Shown here piece by piece: positions 9,281 through 18,505 of a stretch of DNA of 63,326 nt (the first letter of the stretch is position 1; every line of letters starts with the position of its first letter). Location of the stretch: positions 1 to 63,326 of the forward strand of contig CANQEO010000006.1 of the NCBI GenBank assembly GCA_947595215.1. The letters are read 5' to 3'. The position numbers and the translations under genes were made by a program. The notes under the pieces were generated by a model that saw only the letters and a program-made list of their open reading frames with translations, was not told the DNA's origin and ran no database searches. Source of the stretch: an uncultured Bacilli bacterium. GTDB taxonomy: Bacteria > Bacillota_I > Bacilli_A > RFN20 > CAG-449.

Positions 9281-10234
9281 TTAGATACCTAACGCTACTA
9301 TATGAGTAGCAAAAAAGAATTTACCGAAAAAGTATTTATTACACGCACTTTCTGTTAAAGTGAGAATTTTACCATTACTAAAGTCGAGATCTTCGCCCAT
9401 CGCCGGTCCATTAAATGATGACTCAAAGTGATCTAAAAATTTTACTGGCGCACCATCTAAAGTCTCATTGCTAAGGCTTGATTCATTTAAATCATAGATG
9501 TAATAAACAGTACTTGCTAGCCCATAAGAAGTTGAAAGAACGATTTTATTGTTATCCGTAATCGCAAAACCTTGCACGCGATCTCTAACCGAAAACACTT
9601 CTTGAGGTGTTTCTAAATCATTTAGAAGATATCTGGTAACAATCGCATAGTGTAATCCTTCTTCAGTTTGATACGGATGATTAGTGATATATTGTCCTCC
9701 ATCATGGAACTCTCCAACATACAAACTGGTATCATCCGTAAAAACGAAAGATGCACTATTATTTACACTAACACCCTCTCCAACATCAACCATGTCACTA
9801 TCTTTATTTAAGACATCCTCAAGCGAAATGACATAAATTTTACTTTCATTACTAAGATAAACTTTATCGTAGCTTGACGCGATACCACCGACGTGACCAG
9901 TAAACTTTTTACCATTTTTAGTCAATTGAACATAACGTGATTCATTTTGTTCATTAGTTATGTAAATGCGACTATTGCTTTTATCATTCATATATCCACT
10001 TGTGAGATAGATTTCGTTTTCTTCCACCGCAGCGATACCTTGAGGAATAAACCCATCATTTAACCCCGGATTTAAGCACATATCGCTTTTAATGGAATAA
10101 TAGTAATCATATATCGCGTATTTTGTAAGATTAAGTCCACTCCATACAACAAATATTAAACACATCAATGAAGCTAATATAATAAGAATTGTTTTAAAAA
10201 ATACTTTGAAAAATTTCTCAAATTTAGATTTCAT
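9281..10234 (-). CDS. Membrane-anchored beta-propeller-like protein
   Basis: 317 residues: a basic N-terminus, a TM/signal anchor at about 13-33, then a beta-rich extracytoplasmic domain with repeated blade-like stretches (GFIPQGIAAVEENEIYLTSGY, VYLSNESKIYVISLEDV, VQGFAITDNNKIVLSTSYG, EDLDFSNGKILTLTES). This resembles propellers of the strictosidine-synthase/DUF4915 kind, but I cannot assign a family. First gene of the minus-strand operon, with the hydrolase one base downstream. Probably a surface-side binding or scaffolding partner. Confidence 0.65.
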   Translation of the reverse strand: MKSKFEKFFKVFFKTILIILASLMCLIFVVWSGLNLTKYAIYDYYYSIKSDMCLNPGLNDGFIPQGIAAVEENEIYLTSGYMNDKSNSRIYITNEQNESRYVQLTKNGKKFTGHVGGIASSYDKVYLSNESKIYVISLEDVLNKDSDMVDVGEGVSVNNSASFVFTDDTSLYVGEFHDGGQYITNHPYQTEEGLHYAIVTRYLLNDLETPQEVFSVRDRVQGFAITDNNKIVLSTSYGLASTVYYIYDLNESSLSNETLDGAPVKFLDHFESSFNGPAMGEDLDFSNGKILTLTESACNKYFFGKFFFATHIVALGI

Positions 10235-10377
10235 AATTCATTTCAGCCTTTTCGTTTATTAATTATAGCATAATTTTATTAAAATTTGCTTTAATTTTAA
10301 AAATAAAAGGCTTATTTAAATCTGCTAAAAATATTCTTTCGTTGCTATTGTAAAAAAATAACTAGTATAATAAAAAT

Positions 10378-11310
10378 ATGGAGAATGTCATTGTATCAGT
10401 TATTGTCCCTATCCATGGGGTTTATCAATATTTATTAAAATGTCTTGAATCTTTAAGCAAACAAGATTTTAATTTGCCATACGAAGTAATTTGTATCAAC
10501 GACTCACCAATTGATGATAGTTCTAAAATCATTAATCATTTTGTTAAGACTTATCCCGATATTTTTAAACGTATCGATGTAACTTATGGTGATGTTTCTA
10601 AAGTGCGTAACGAAGGAATCAAAAACTCTAAAGGAAAATACATATGTTTTGTCGATGGCGACGATTATGTTTATCCAAATTTTCTTAATTCTTTATATAG
10701 TTTAATTTCTAATAACAATGGAAATATTGGAGTTATCAACTTCAACACATTGACAATCAAAGGAAAAACTAGGAAACTCTTTTGCAATCATTTTGCTCTA
10801 AAAAAACCTTATAGCAGCAGCAAAGCAATAAAACATCTTTTAGGTGATGTTAAAATTAGAAGTTATTGTTGGAATAAAATTTTTAAGAGAGAGTTTTTAA
10901 TTGCCCATCAAATAGAGTTTTTAAATTATACGAAATTTATTGAGGATTTCGTCTTTTGTTTTGAAACTTTTATTAACGATGAAGAAATTTATTTTAGCAA
11001 TGAAATTGCATATTGCTATCGTCTGAGAAATGATTCTATATCTTTAAGCGGAAATACAAATGTAGTTCCAACTATTAAGAAGTTCATTAATGCCTTAATT
11101 AAAATAAAAATTATCGCTATTGAGAAAGACTTTAATCCTAAGGAACTAAACTTAGCTTTTTTTACTAGAAAATTTATTTTCTTTTGGCTATTGCATGTAA
11201 AAGCCGACAAACAGACGCGAAAAGGTTTGAAAATATATTTTCGTATTGTCGATAAAATAAAAAAATGTAACGATATTAAAGAACTAGAGTCCATGTATTT
11301 GGAACTCTAG
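10378..11310 (+). CDS. Family 2 glycosyltransferase
   Basis: 310 residues. N-terminal GT-A fold: VSVIVPIHGVYQYLLKCLESL, EVICINDSPIDDSS, SKVRNEGIKNSKGKYICFVDGDDYV with the DxD-type metal motif. The C-terminal part matches the helical tails of LPS/teichoic-type GT2 enzymes. No Shine-Dalgarno precedes the ATG (only A/T), so translation may be weak or leaderless. Ends convergently with the HMA gene; the last four bases are shared. Acceptor unknown; the nearby surface-related operon is suggestive only. Confidence 0.87.
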   Translation: MENVIVSVIVPIHGVYQYLLKCLESLSKQDFNLPYEVICINDSPIDDSSKIINHFVKTYPDIFKRIDVTYGDVSKVRNEGIKNSKGKYICFVDGDDYVYPNFLNSLYSLISNNNGNIGVINFNTLTIKGKTRKLFCNHFALKKPYSSSKAIKHLLGDVKIRSYCWNKIFKREFLIAHQIEFLNYTKFIEDFVFCFETFINDEEIYFSNEIAYCYRLRNDSISLSGNTNVVPTIKKFINALIKIKIIAIEKDFNPKELNLAFFTRKFIFFWLLHVKADKQTRKGLKIYFRIVDKIKKCNDIKELESMYLEL

Positions 11311-11576
11311 TTCTCTTTATTTTTAAATATTTTTTTAAAAAAATGTTTCTTTTGATATGGTTCTTTTTCTATCGATAAAACGATATAACCAGTCGGATCA
11401 ATTACCTGATGAAGAATTTCTTCACTAATGTCATCTTCTGATATTATGATAGTTTCATTTTTTATATGTGAAGAAGCAACTTTATTTACTTTAAAATTCT
11501 TTATAATTAGTTCATTAATGTGAGCTTCACACATTCCACATTTCATACCATCAATCTTTAATATTGTCTTAATCAT
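11307..11576 (-). CDS. Heavy-metal-associated (CopZ-like) protein
   Basis: 89-residue HMA-domain protein with the metal-binding GMKCGMCEAHIN motif (MxCxxC) and a ferredoxin-like pattern through residue 70, then a basic tail (KKHFFKKIFKNKEN). Such proteins bind Cu(I) or another soft metal. No P-type ATPase or metal regulator is nearby, so partner and metal are open. Its 3' end overlaps the convergent glycosyltransferase by four bases. Confidence 0.8.
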   Translation of the reverse strand: MIKTILKIDGMKCGMCEAHINELIIKNFKVNKVASSHIKNETIIISEDDISEEILHQVIDPTGYIVLSIEKEPYQKKHFFKKIFKNKEN

Positions 11577-11650
11577 TTAAATTCTCTTTCTATAAATCTT
11601 TCATGTCAGTTTTACTCTTAAATTTAGTTTCAAATATTAATTTTCATCAA

Positions 11651-11680
11651 AAAAAACTCGTTTTTAAAAAGCGAGTTTTT
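11651..11680 (-). terminator. Terminator of the LemA/DUF2207 operon
   Basis: AAAAACTCG...CGAGTTTTT hairpin just behind the LemA stop codon on the minus strand. Confidence 0.75.
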
Positions 11681-11691
11681 ATCTTTAATCA

Positions 11692-12288
11692 CTAAAAGGA
11701 AACTTTAGGAGCGGCTTTTTCGCCTTCATCAATTTGGAAAAATTCCTCCTTAACAAAATGGAACATACCAGCAATGATATTAGATGGAAACATCTCAATC
11801 TTGTTATTATATCCGAGTACCACATCGTTATACAATTGACGATTAAATGCGATTTTCTTTTCGATTTCTTTGAGTTGCGCCATTAAATCATTATAATTTT
11901 TATCGGCCTTTAGTTCCGGATAAGATTCATGAACTGCATTGACTAAAATATCCAATGATTTACCTAACGCCGAATCGGCTTTGGCAGCATCTTTGGCTGA
12001 ATGATTTCTTGAAGCATCGGCGTAAAGCTGACGTGCTTTAGCAAATTCTTCAAAGATGCTACTTTCATGTTTTGTATATCCTTTAATAGTTTCTACTAAG
12101 TTAGGAATCAAATCAAATCGCATTTTTAATTGGACATCAACTTGAGACCAAGCATTTTTAACTTTGTTACGTTCTTTTACTAATTTGTTGTAAGTTTTAA
12201 TAAAGTAAGCGATTAAAGCGACAATAAGACCTACAATTACAACGACGATTGTTGGAATAATCCAACTATCTATTAAAATTTTTATCAT
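11692..12288 (-). CDS. lemA: LemA family protein
   Basis: 198 residues: N-terminal TM at about 9-30, then the helical LemA domain (YNKLVKERNKVKNAWSQVDVQLKMRFDLIPNLVETIKGY, AFNRQLYNDVVLGYNNKIEMFPSNIIAGMF). Role unknown in detail; family members are membrane-tethered outside-facing helical bundles. Preceded by AAAGGAGATAAAAA. It follows the DUF2207 gene by 60 bases, the common LemA plus DUF2207/TPM-type pairing. Confidence 0.93.
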   Translation of the reverse strand: MIKILIDSWIIPTIVVVIVGLIVALIAYFIKTYNKLVKERNKVKNAWSQVDVQLKMRFDLIPNLVETIKGYTKHESSIFEEFAKARQLYADASRNHSAKDAAKADSALGKSLDILVNAVHESYPELKADKNYNDLMAQLKEIEKKIAFNRQLYNDVVLGYNNKIEMFPSNIIAGMFHFVKEEFFQIDEGEKAAPKVSF

Positions 12289-12348
12289 TTTTTATCTCCT
12301 TTTCTCTTTATATGATATCACTACATTCTTAATAACAAAAGATTATTT

Positions 12349-14331
12349 TTAGCGACTTCTAGCTCCACCACCTCCGCCACCATGAGATGAACCACCACCA
12401 AATCCCCCACGTCCTCCTGAATGTGAAGATGAAGACATTCTTTTCGCATTAGTAATTCTTATGGTATTTGATGAAACCGTAAACGAATGTAACATACGAT
12501 GACGGAAATAACTATGGTAACTATAATACAAGAATGGTGTCGATTGATATTCGCTTTCACGTCCGAGATCTTTAAAGCGCGTCTTCAACTGTTTTTCAAC
12601 TAAATCCGCAATTCCAAAAGCTGTCGCATAAACAAGATAATGTTCCCATACTTCAACACCTGGAACAGGGTAATCTTCAAAATGTGAAAATTCTTTTAAG
12701 AAATGTTCGAATGCTTTCCATCTCACATAATCCTCATTACCTTGAATCGAACGTCTTTTTATTTGTCCGATATAAACACTGAAACTTAAAGAAAGCACTA
12801 AAGCAACAAAAGCTAAATATGCTGGCCATTGACGTCCATAAAAAAGCATTAAAACTAAAAATATAACCGCACTAATAATTCCTCCACTAATCGGAACGAT
12901 AAATCCTTTACGCGCTTTTTGCTCGACTTTATCGAAGAAATCGTATTTATTCGCATCTTCTTTTGTTATTTTCACCCATTCAGCGTTCATATTATTATAG
13001 CGAATCGCATTGCTTTCATTTTTTAAATGTTTTTCCAACTGATTCATGCTCAATGTATCACCATGAGCTATTTCATCAAAATACCATTTTAAAAGATATC
13101 TTTCATACTCTTTTAAATCACTTGTATCTTTAGAACGATTATAAATCAATGTATAATCAGCATCCTTATCAGTCAAGGTGACATTACTATAATCTACATC
13201 TATATATTTTCTTCTTATTAGATCCATCAATGTCGCGTTTAAATCATCTTTAGTTATCTCTTTAAATCGATATAAATATCCCATCATAGCCGGCGGATAA
13301 GATGCCGGTAATTCACGATAGTATTCATTATCAAATGTGCTTTTATGTTCTTTATCGTATTTAGTATAAACATGATAGAAACACCATCCAATTAACACCA
13401 AAAATATGATAAATAATAGTATAGAAACACTAGATAAAACTCTTACTTTATTTATAAAAATGTTTTCTGCATCTAATATGTCTTGTTCTTGCCGCATTAA
13501 ATATTCATAACCCTTTGCTGAAATGCAATTAGAACGACTCTCATCTATCTCCATAATCGTGCTTGGAAAGAAAATTCTCATTTCAATTTCTTGATTTACT
13601 TTAAGTCTATCCGTTCTCGCCGAAATAGTTTTATTATTTATTTCGACAAACTCAGTTTCGGCACCACCATGACCAAATGCATAGATTTCTTCATCGCTAA
13701 AATTATTTTCAGGCAAGTTAACTGAAACGGAAACATTATTCATGATAATATTTTGATAAGGTGCAAACTTCCAGTTAATTTCAGCATAATCCTCATAGAT
13801 AGTCATTGCTTTTTCAATAGTGTAAGAAAATACAAATCTAGTACGAGGTGATATTCCATTCTGTAAATATATTAGGACTGTCTCACATGACTTACCATAT
13901 TCTACTGGACATCCAATTTTATCTCCTAATTCATCACGATTTCCATTCCAAGAAAATCCAATTATATCACTAGATTTATCACCATTTCCAATCGAATAAT
14001 TAACATCTTCATATAGTGCTTCATCATTTTGATAAATTGAAACACTAAAAGAGTTTGTATCAAGGTCTGAAGTATTTTCTTCAATATCATTATTATTTTT
14101 CGAATATAAAATATCTCGTGTAAACATATGTCGGTTAATACTATAGGTATCTATAGTTTCGACAATTTGCATATCGCCATTTTTCAACAAAGTCGCATCA
14201 ACGTGATATGATTCATATTGAAATGATGGATCTTCAATTTCCCCTAAAACTGCAACTACCAAAGGCAAAAAGCAAATAAAAGCAGATATTAAAGTAGAAA
14301 CTGCAATACCTAAAACTAATTTATTTTTCAT
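12349..14331 (-). CDS. DUF2207 membrane protein
   Basis: 660 residues. Signal/TM at about 5-27, an extracytoplasmic beta-rich DUF2207 domain (~45-280: YHVDATLLKNGDMQIVETIDTY, then IEMRIFFPS), a TM near 295-318, a cytosolic region with PAMMGYLYRFKEITKDDLNATLMDLIRRKYI (winged-helix-like), two more TMs near 485-530 and a Gly/Ser tail (GGRGGFGGGSSHGGGGGG). The Gly-rich end is typical of the family. Expected partner of the downstream LemA gene. Strong ribosome site (GAGGAGAGATT). Confidence 0.9.
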   Translation of the reverse strand: MKNKLVLGIAVSTLISAFICFLPLVVAVLGEIEDPSFQYESYHVDATLLKNGDMQIVETIDTYSINRHMFTRDILYSKNNNDIEENTSDLDTNSFSVSIYQNDEALYEDVNYSIGNGDKSSDIIGFSWNGNRDELGDKIGCPVEYGKSCETVLIYLQNGISPRTRFVFSYTIEKAMTIYEDYAEINWKFAPYQNIIMNNVSVSVNLPENNFSDEEIYAFGHGGAETEFVEINNKTISARTDRLKVNQEIEMRIFFPSTIMEIDESRSNCISAKGYEYLMRQEQDILDAENIFINKVRVLSSVSILLFIIFLVLIGWCFYHVYTKYDKEHKSTFDNEYYRELPASYPPAMMGYLYRFKEITKDDLNATLMDLIRRKYIDVDYSNVTLTDKDADYTLIYNRSKDTSDLKEYERYLLKWYFDEIAHGDTLSMNQLEKHLKNESNAIRYNNMNAEWVKITKEDANKYDFFDKVEQKARKGFIVPISGGIISAVIFLVLMLFYGRQWPAYLAFVALVLSLSFSVYIGQIKRRSIQGNEDYVRWKAFEHFLKEFSHFEDYPVPGVEVWEHYLVYATAFGIADLVEKQLKTRFKDLGRESEYQSTPFLYYSYHSYFRHRMLHSFTVSSNTIRITNAKRMSSSSHSGGRGGFGGGSSHGGGGGGARSR

Positions 14332-14455
14332 AATCTCTCCTCGATATTAATTATAAAATAATTAATAAAAATGTCTAGGTAGTTAATTTGAATATATTTT
14401 AATACTAGCATCATAAAATAATATATCTTATATTATATATAGAAAGGAGGTGCCA

Positions 14456-15322
14456 ATGAAACAACAAGGAATGCTTAACAAAACAAGGCTCGCAGTTTTA
14501 ATCGATTTTGAAAATGCTAATCAAAAAGATTTAATAACAGAATTTTTCTCTTATCTGGATAAAAAAGGTTTCTTAAGTTATCCACGAAAATTAATTACGA
14601 GTAAAATCACTTCGCTTGAGAGCACTAACGCTCTTATCAAGGAAAATAATCTTGAATTAATCGTTTCAAATAGACCGCTTAGTAAAGGTCACAATCGTAA
14701 CAATGCAGATTTTAGAATGTACATTGAAACGATGGATATTCTTTATAAAGATGATGTCGACGCATTTTGTCTTATATCTAGTGATGATGATTTCTTAGAA
14801 CTAGTTCTAAAGTTAAAAAGGACTGGAAAATATTTAATAGGTATTGGTAATAAAAATACCTCTCCAGATTATATAAAACATTTTAACGAATTTCTATTCT
14901 GTGAAGATTTTGACAAAATAGTTCAGGAGCGCAAGAAAGCTTTAGAAGAGCAAAAGAAAAAAGAAGAATTCTTAAAAAAGCAAGAAAAAAAGCGACTAGA
15001 AAAAGCGCGTCAAGAAGAATTAAAAAGAATAGCAGATGAAAAAAGAAGACTCAAAGAACTAGCTAAACTTAAAGTTGAGGAAGAACGATTGATGTTACAA
15101 ACTCAAATTAAGCAAGCAATCGATATAGCAATCAGTAATCATAACGAAGGACGTTATCCTTTAACCGCGATTATCAAAGATATTAAAGATGCCAATCCGG
15201 AATTAAAGAAACATCGTATTCCTTTAAAAATATTCGATGAATTAAATTATGATTATAAACTTGATGAAACTAATACCGAAAACAAGTACGTTGAGATTGA
15301 AAGAAAGGAAGTCCTATCTTAG
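14456..15322 (+). CDS. NYN-domain (PIN-like) putative RNase with LOTUS-like tail
   Basis: 288 residues. N-terminal NYN domain: RLAVLIDFENANQKDL, then NNADFRMYIETMDILY and FCLISSDDDFLELVLKLKRTGK, giving the conserved acidic residues (D in LIDFEN, D in NADF, SSDDDF) of PIN/FLAP-like nucleases acting on RNA. A highly charged coiled coil follows (~150-215), then a C-terminal ~75-residue domain (YPLTAIIKDIKDANPELK) resembling OST-HTH/LOTUS. The track start is a GTG inside the ribosome site AAAGGAGGTG; the ATG at 14456 is right. Ends in a perfect 16-bp hairpin shared with the GH2 gene. Confidence 0.85.
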   Translation: MKQQGMLNKTRLAVLIDFENANQKDLITEFFSYLDKKGFLSYPRKLITSKITSLESTNALIKENNLELIVSNRPLSKGHNRNNADFRMYIETMDILYKDDVDAFCLISSDDDFLELVLKLKRTGKYLIGIGNKNTSPDYIKHFNEFLFCEDFDKIVQERKKALEEQKKKEEFLKKQEKKRLEKARQEELKRIADEKRRLKELAKLKVEEERLMLQTQIKQAIDIAISNHNEGRYPLTAIIKDIKDANPELKKHRIPLKIFDELNYDYKLDETNTENKYVEIERKEVLS

Positions 15323-15336
15323 GACTTCCTTTCTTA
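15302..15336. terminator. Bidirectional terminator NYN/GH2
   Basis: AAGAAAGGAAGTCCTA and TAGGACTTCCTTTCTT are perfect 16-base arms around a 3-base loop, spanning the stops of two convergent genes. Confidence 0.85.
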
Positions 15337-17019
15337 TTTTAAATCAATTTCTCTAATAGTTTTATATATAAGTTCATTAATGCTTCGCACTCTTTTTGGA
15401 TCTATTTTTATAATCTCTCTATCAAAAGTCATAATCCCATTTAATTCGTCCTCAACATCTGCAATTTGAGTATAGATAGCACCTACTAAGCCATTTTTTA
15501 TTTGAGGAACTACTTCTCTTAAATAAAGTTTTTCAAATGCATCAGTTAAAAACTTTTTATTTTTCATTTTCTTATAACCAAAGTTATGATTATTAAAGGT
15601 ATGACCATCTATTTTCAAACCATAACCACCAAATTCCGATAAAATATAAGCTCTTTTTGTTTTATCCTTTCTAAGTTTAAATTTTTTGAAATATACGTGA
15701 AAACTTCTAAAATCACCGGCACCACGATCATGCCAACCTGAGGTACTATCATAAAGTCGTGTATTATCTTTAACAGACAAATACGAGGTCATTTTTTTAC
15801 TATCAAATTGTCCCCATCCTTCATTAAAAATTGTGTAAATGATAACGCTCGGATGATTATTAAGGATATCTATAATCTCACAAGATTCTTTTAAGAAGAA
15901 GGCGCGACCCTCTTGATTTTCTCTTCCGAACTTTCGATATTGTGTATCATCGCGATGCTGTGAAGTAAACAATGGCAATTTAACTATAGTGAATTTATAT
16001 TCATCTCCACCATTGATGAAATCTTGAATTACAAGCATTCCTAACTTATCGCACAAATAATAGAAAAGTGGATGTTCTAATTTTATATGTTTTCTAATCG
16101 TGTTAAATCCCATATCTTTTAAAACTTTAATGTCTCGAAAATATTCTGTTTTATTTTTCGCAGTGTATCCACAACTATAATAACCTTGATCCAAAACACC
16201 GCTTAAAAAGATGCGCTTGTGATTTAAAGCTAGATATGTTTCCTTTTCGCAAATAACACGTTCTATTTTTCTAAAACTGAAATAAGTTTCTACTATATCG
16301 AGACCTAATTTTACCTTTGCATGGTAAAGAAAAGGATCTTCAACACTCCAAAGATGTATTTTATCAAAGATAAATATCTCCTCTTGGTTGCTGAAACCAT
16401 TTAAAACCATATCTTCAAATTCAATAGAATATGGCAAAGATTCATCGCTTTTAACTAATATTTTTAATTCTTTTTTATCAATATCTGTAATAAATTTAAT
16501 ATCTTTAATATAATTTTTCGGTACTACTTCTAAAAATACATCTTGAACTATACCACTAGAAGGAGTGTACCAAATTCCTCCACGTTTAAACTTTTGTTTA
16601 CCATAAGAATAAATCCCTTTATCTGTACTATCTTTCACTACAACTAATAACTCATTAGATCCCTTTTTTACAAAATCAGTAATATCGAATGAAAATGGAG
16701 TATATCCTCCTTCATGTGTTCCTACTTTATTATCATTAATAAAAACTTCCGACACTTGATCTACAGCAATAAAATTGATAATTAAACGTTCTTGCTCGTT
16801 TAAATCAATATTAAATTTTTTTCGGTAAAAAGCTACATCATTCTCTTCGAAAAGTAAATTGACTCCACTCGTTTTAGTTTCAATAGCATAAGGAACTTCA
16901 ATTTTACCTTGATATTTTAAATTTTTATCACAATCTTCGATCGAAATATTCCAAAGACCATTTAAAGAAACGAATTCACTACGTCTTAAATAAGGGCGAG
17001 GATAATTGATATCAATCAT
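15334..17019 (-). CDS. Glycoside hydrolase family 2 enzyme
   Basis: 561 residues, a short GH2 (beta-galactosidase/glucuronidase/mannosidase group). N-terminal jelly-roll (YPRPYLRRSEFVSLNGLWNISI, FYRKKFNI, VFINDNKVGTHEGGYTPFSFDIT), Ig-like middle, then TIM barrel with acid/base Glu in IFNEGWGQFDS and nucleophile Glu in LSEFGGYG. No signal peptide, so cytoplasmic. Overlaps the upstream MFS gene by 8 bases: import then hydrolysis of an oligosaccharide or glycoside. Substrate not readable. The LacI gene at 19852 may regulate the pair. Confidence 0.9.
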   Translation of the reverse strand: MIDINYPRPYLRRSEFVSLNGLWNISIEDCDKNLKYQGKIEVPYAIETKTSGVNLLFEENDVAFYRKKFNIDLNEQERLIINFIAVDQVSEVFINDNKVGTHEGGYTPFSFDITDFVKKGSNELLVVVKDSTDKGIYSYGKQKFKRGGIWYTPSSGIVQDVFLEVVPKNYIKDIKFITDIDKKELKILVKSDESLPYSIEFEDMVLNGFSNQEEIFIFDKIHLWSVEDPFLYHAKVKLGLDIVETYFSFRKIERVICEKETYLALNHKRIFLSGVLDQGYYSCGYTAKNKTEYFRDIKVLKDMGFNTIRKHIKLEHPLFYYLCDKLGMLVIQDFINGGDEYKFTIVKLPLFTSQHRDDTQYRKFGRENQEGRAFFLKESCEIIDILNNHPSVIIYTIFNEGWGQFDSKKMTSYLSVKDNTRLYDSTSGWHDRGAGDFRSFHVYFKKFKLRKDKTKRAYILSEFGGYGLKIDGHTFNNHNFGYKKMKNKKFLTDAFEKLYLREVVPQIKNGLVGAIYTQIADVEDELNGIMTFDREIIKIDPKRVRSINELIYKTIREIDLK

Positions 17020-18316
17020 TTTTATTTACCTCTTTATGCTTCTGATTTTTAAGAATTAAAATAATAGCTGGTATTAAACTAAACAATAAGACTATCGCTG
17101 CTCCGATAAATATTTCTGGTATAGGCAGATGAACTACACGGTTAAATTCATCGATGTAAGTTTCGCTGTTTTGAATAATTGCACTACCTATAAAAGGACC
17201 GATGCACATTGGAAGCGCAACTTGAAAGATCATCCTAATACCTTGAAACAATCCAATTTTATCTTTAGGAGTATACTCTCTAATTAAAGCGTTGAAACTA
17301 GTGGCTACTACCATATATCCGATCATCATTATCGCACCAAAAATAATAGTTAAAATTGTATTTCCAACCGGAATGAAAAACATTAAAATCAATCCCATCA
17401 CCATGATAGCAATCGATGGAATTAATACTTTGAATTTACCTATTTTATCGATAAAAAATCCAAATACTACACTAAAGATAGAAGCAATAATCAAAACTAC
17501 TCCTAAACTTATAGCATAATTTTCAAGTTGTAAATACCTTTCTAAATAGATTAATAAATATGGAAAGAATACTTGAATAGCAGTTTGATAAACTAAGAAG
17601 CCACATAATGCAATATATAGTTTTTTGTTTTCTTTTACAACACTTGGAAAAAAGCCATAAATGATATCTTTTAAATAATTTTCATCTTTTTTCGCAATCA
17701 AATCATCTTTTGGTAAAACAAAAATACTAATTATTGCTACAGCAATCATAATCAACCCGAATATCATATAAAACAGCATCCATTGACCTTCTTTTGTCAA
17801 TGGGTCAAAAGCGACAAAGATTATAAGCATTGAGATTAAAGGTAAAATAGCCAATACACTTTCAACTCTTCCACGATTTGAATCATCGGTCATATCCGTA
17901 ATATAGGCATTAAAGGCAGCATCGTTTGCGCTGCTTCCAAAGAATGTCATAACACAATCTAGAATGACGATCGTAACTGCCGCGAATGCTTCCGCGTTTA
18001 CTAAAGGAAATAATATATGCACATTTTCAACACTAACAAAACCAAATGATAATGTTACTAATCCCCAAAGTATATATCCCACTACAATAAATGCCTTTCT
18101 TTTACCAAGGTGATCACTTAAAGCACCAACTAATAAGGTTGTTACTGTTGCAACAACCGCACTCGCAGCAACCATGGTTGCAATGTAATTATAATTAGAA
18201 CTTATTTCATCAAATAAAAATTTATTAAAATACAGGTTTTCAATAGTCCACGCTAATTGTCCAGAAAGCCCGATTAAAACAAAAGACAACCAATGTCGGA
18301 TAGTTAATTTTTTCAT
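17012..18316 (-). CDS. MFS (GPH-like) sugar transporter
   Basis: 434 residues, about 12 hydrophobic segments. The loop ALSDHLGKRKAFIVVGY between TM2 and TM3 is the MFS/GPH signature, and NDAAFNAYITDMTDDSNRGRVESVL is a second conserved loop; the long central loop (PKDDLIAKKDENYLKDIIYGF) splits the two halves. It runs into the GH2 gene with an 8-base overlap, so it most likely imports that enzyme's glycoside substrate. Confidence 0.87.
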   Translation of the reverse strand: MKKLTIRHWLSFVLIGLSGQLAWTIENLYFNKFLFDEISSNYNYIATMVAASAVVATVTTLLVGALSDHLGKRKAFIVVGYILWGLVTLSFGFVSVENVHILFPLVNAEAFAAVTIVILDCVMTFFGSSANDAAFNAYITDMTDDSNRGRVESVLAILPLISMLIIFVAFDPLTKEGQWMLFYMIFGLIMIAVAIISIFVLPKDDLIAKKDENYLKDIIYGFFPSVVKENKKLYIALCGFLVYQTAIQVFFPYLLIYLERYLQLENYAISLGVVLIIASIFSVVFGFFIDKIGKFKVLIPSIAIMVMGLILMFFIPVGNTILTIIFGAIMMIGYMVVATSFNALIREYTPKDKIGLFQGIRMIFQVALPMCIGPFIGSAIIQNSETYIDEFNRVVHLPIPEIFIGAAIVLLFSLIPAIILILKNQKHKEVNKND

Positions 18317-18432
18317 ATTTAAGCCTCTAGTAAAAGTATATTACATTTCATAGCACTTAGCAATTGAACAAATTAGTTAAAATAACACCAAAATTTATCA
18401 AAATTATAGTTTTTTATTTATTGCAAATATGT

Positions 18433-18480
18433 ACGACATTCATTTTTGAAAGGAGTGATAGAATTTTTCTTGAATGTCGT
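18433..18480 (+). promoter_or_regulatory. Inverted repeat in leader of secreted-protein gene
   Basis: ACGACATTC and GAATGTCGT (9-bp perfect arms, 30-base loop) lie 25 bases before the GTG start of the gene at 18506. The loop contains a second ribosome-site-like AAAGGAG. May be an mRNA hairpin or operator. Confidence 0.4.
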
Positions 18481-18505
18481 CTAGCATATTAGAAAGGAAA
18501 ATTAA

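Noticed and set aside
18317-18432. LacI-type operator before the MFS-GH2 genes
   Set aside because: No convincing palindrome with a central CG was found.
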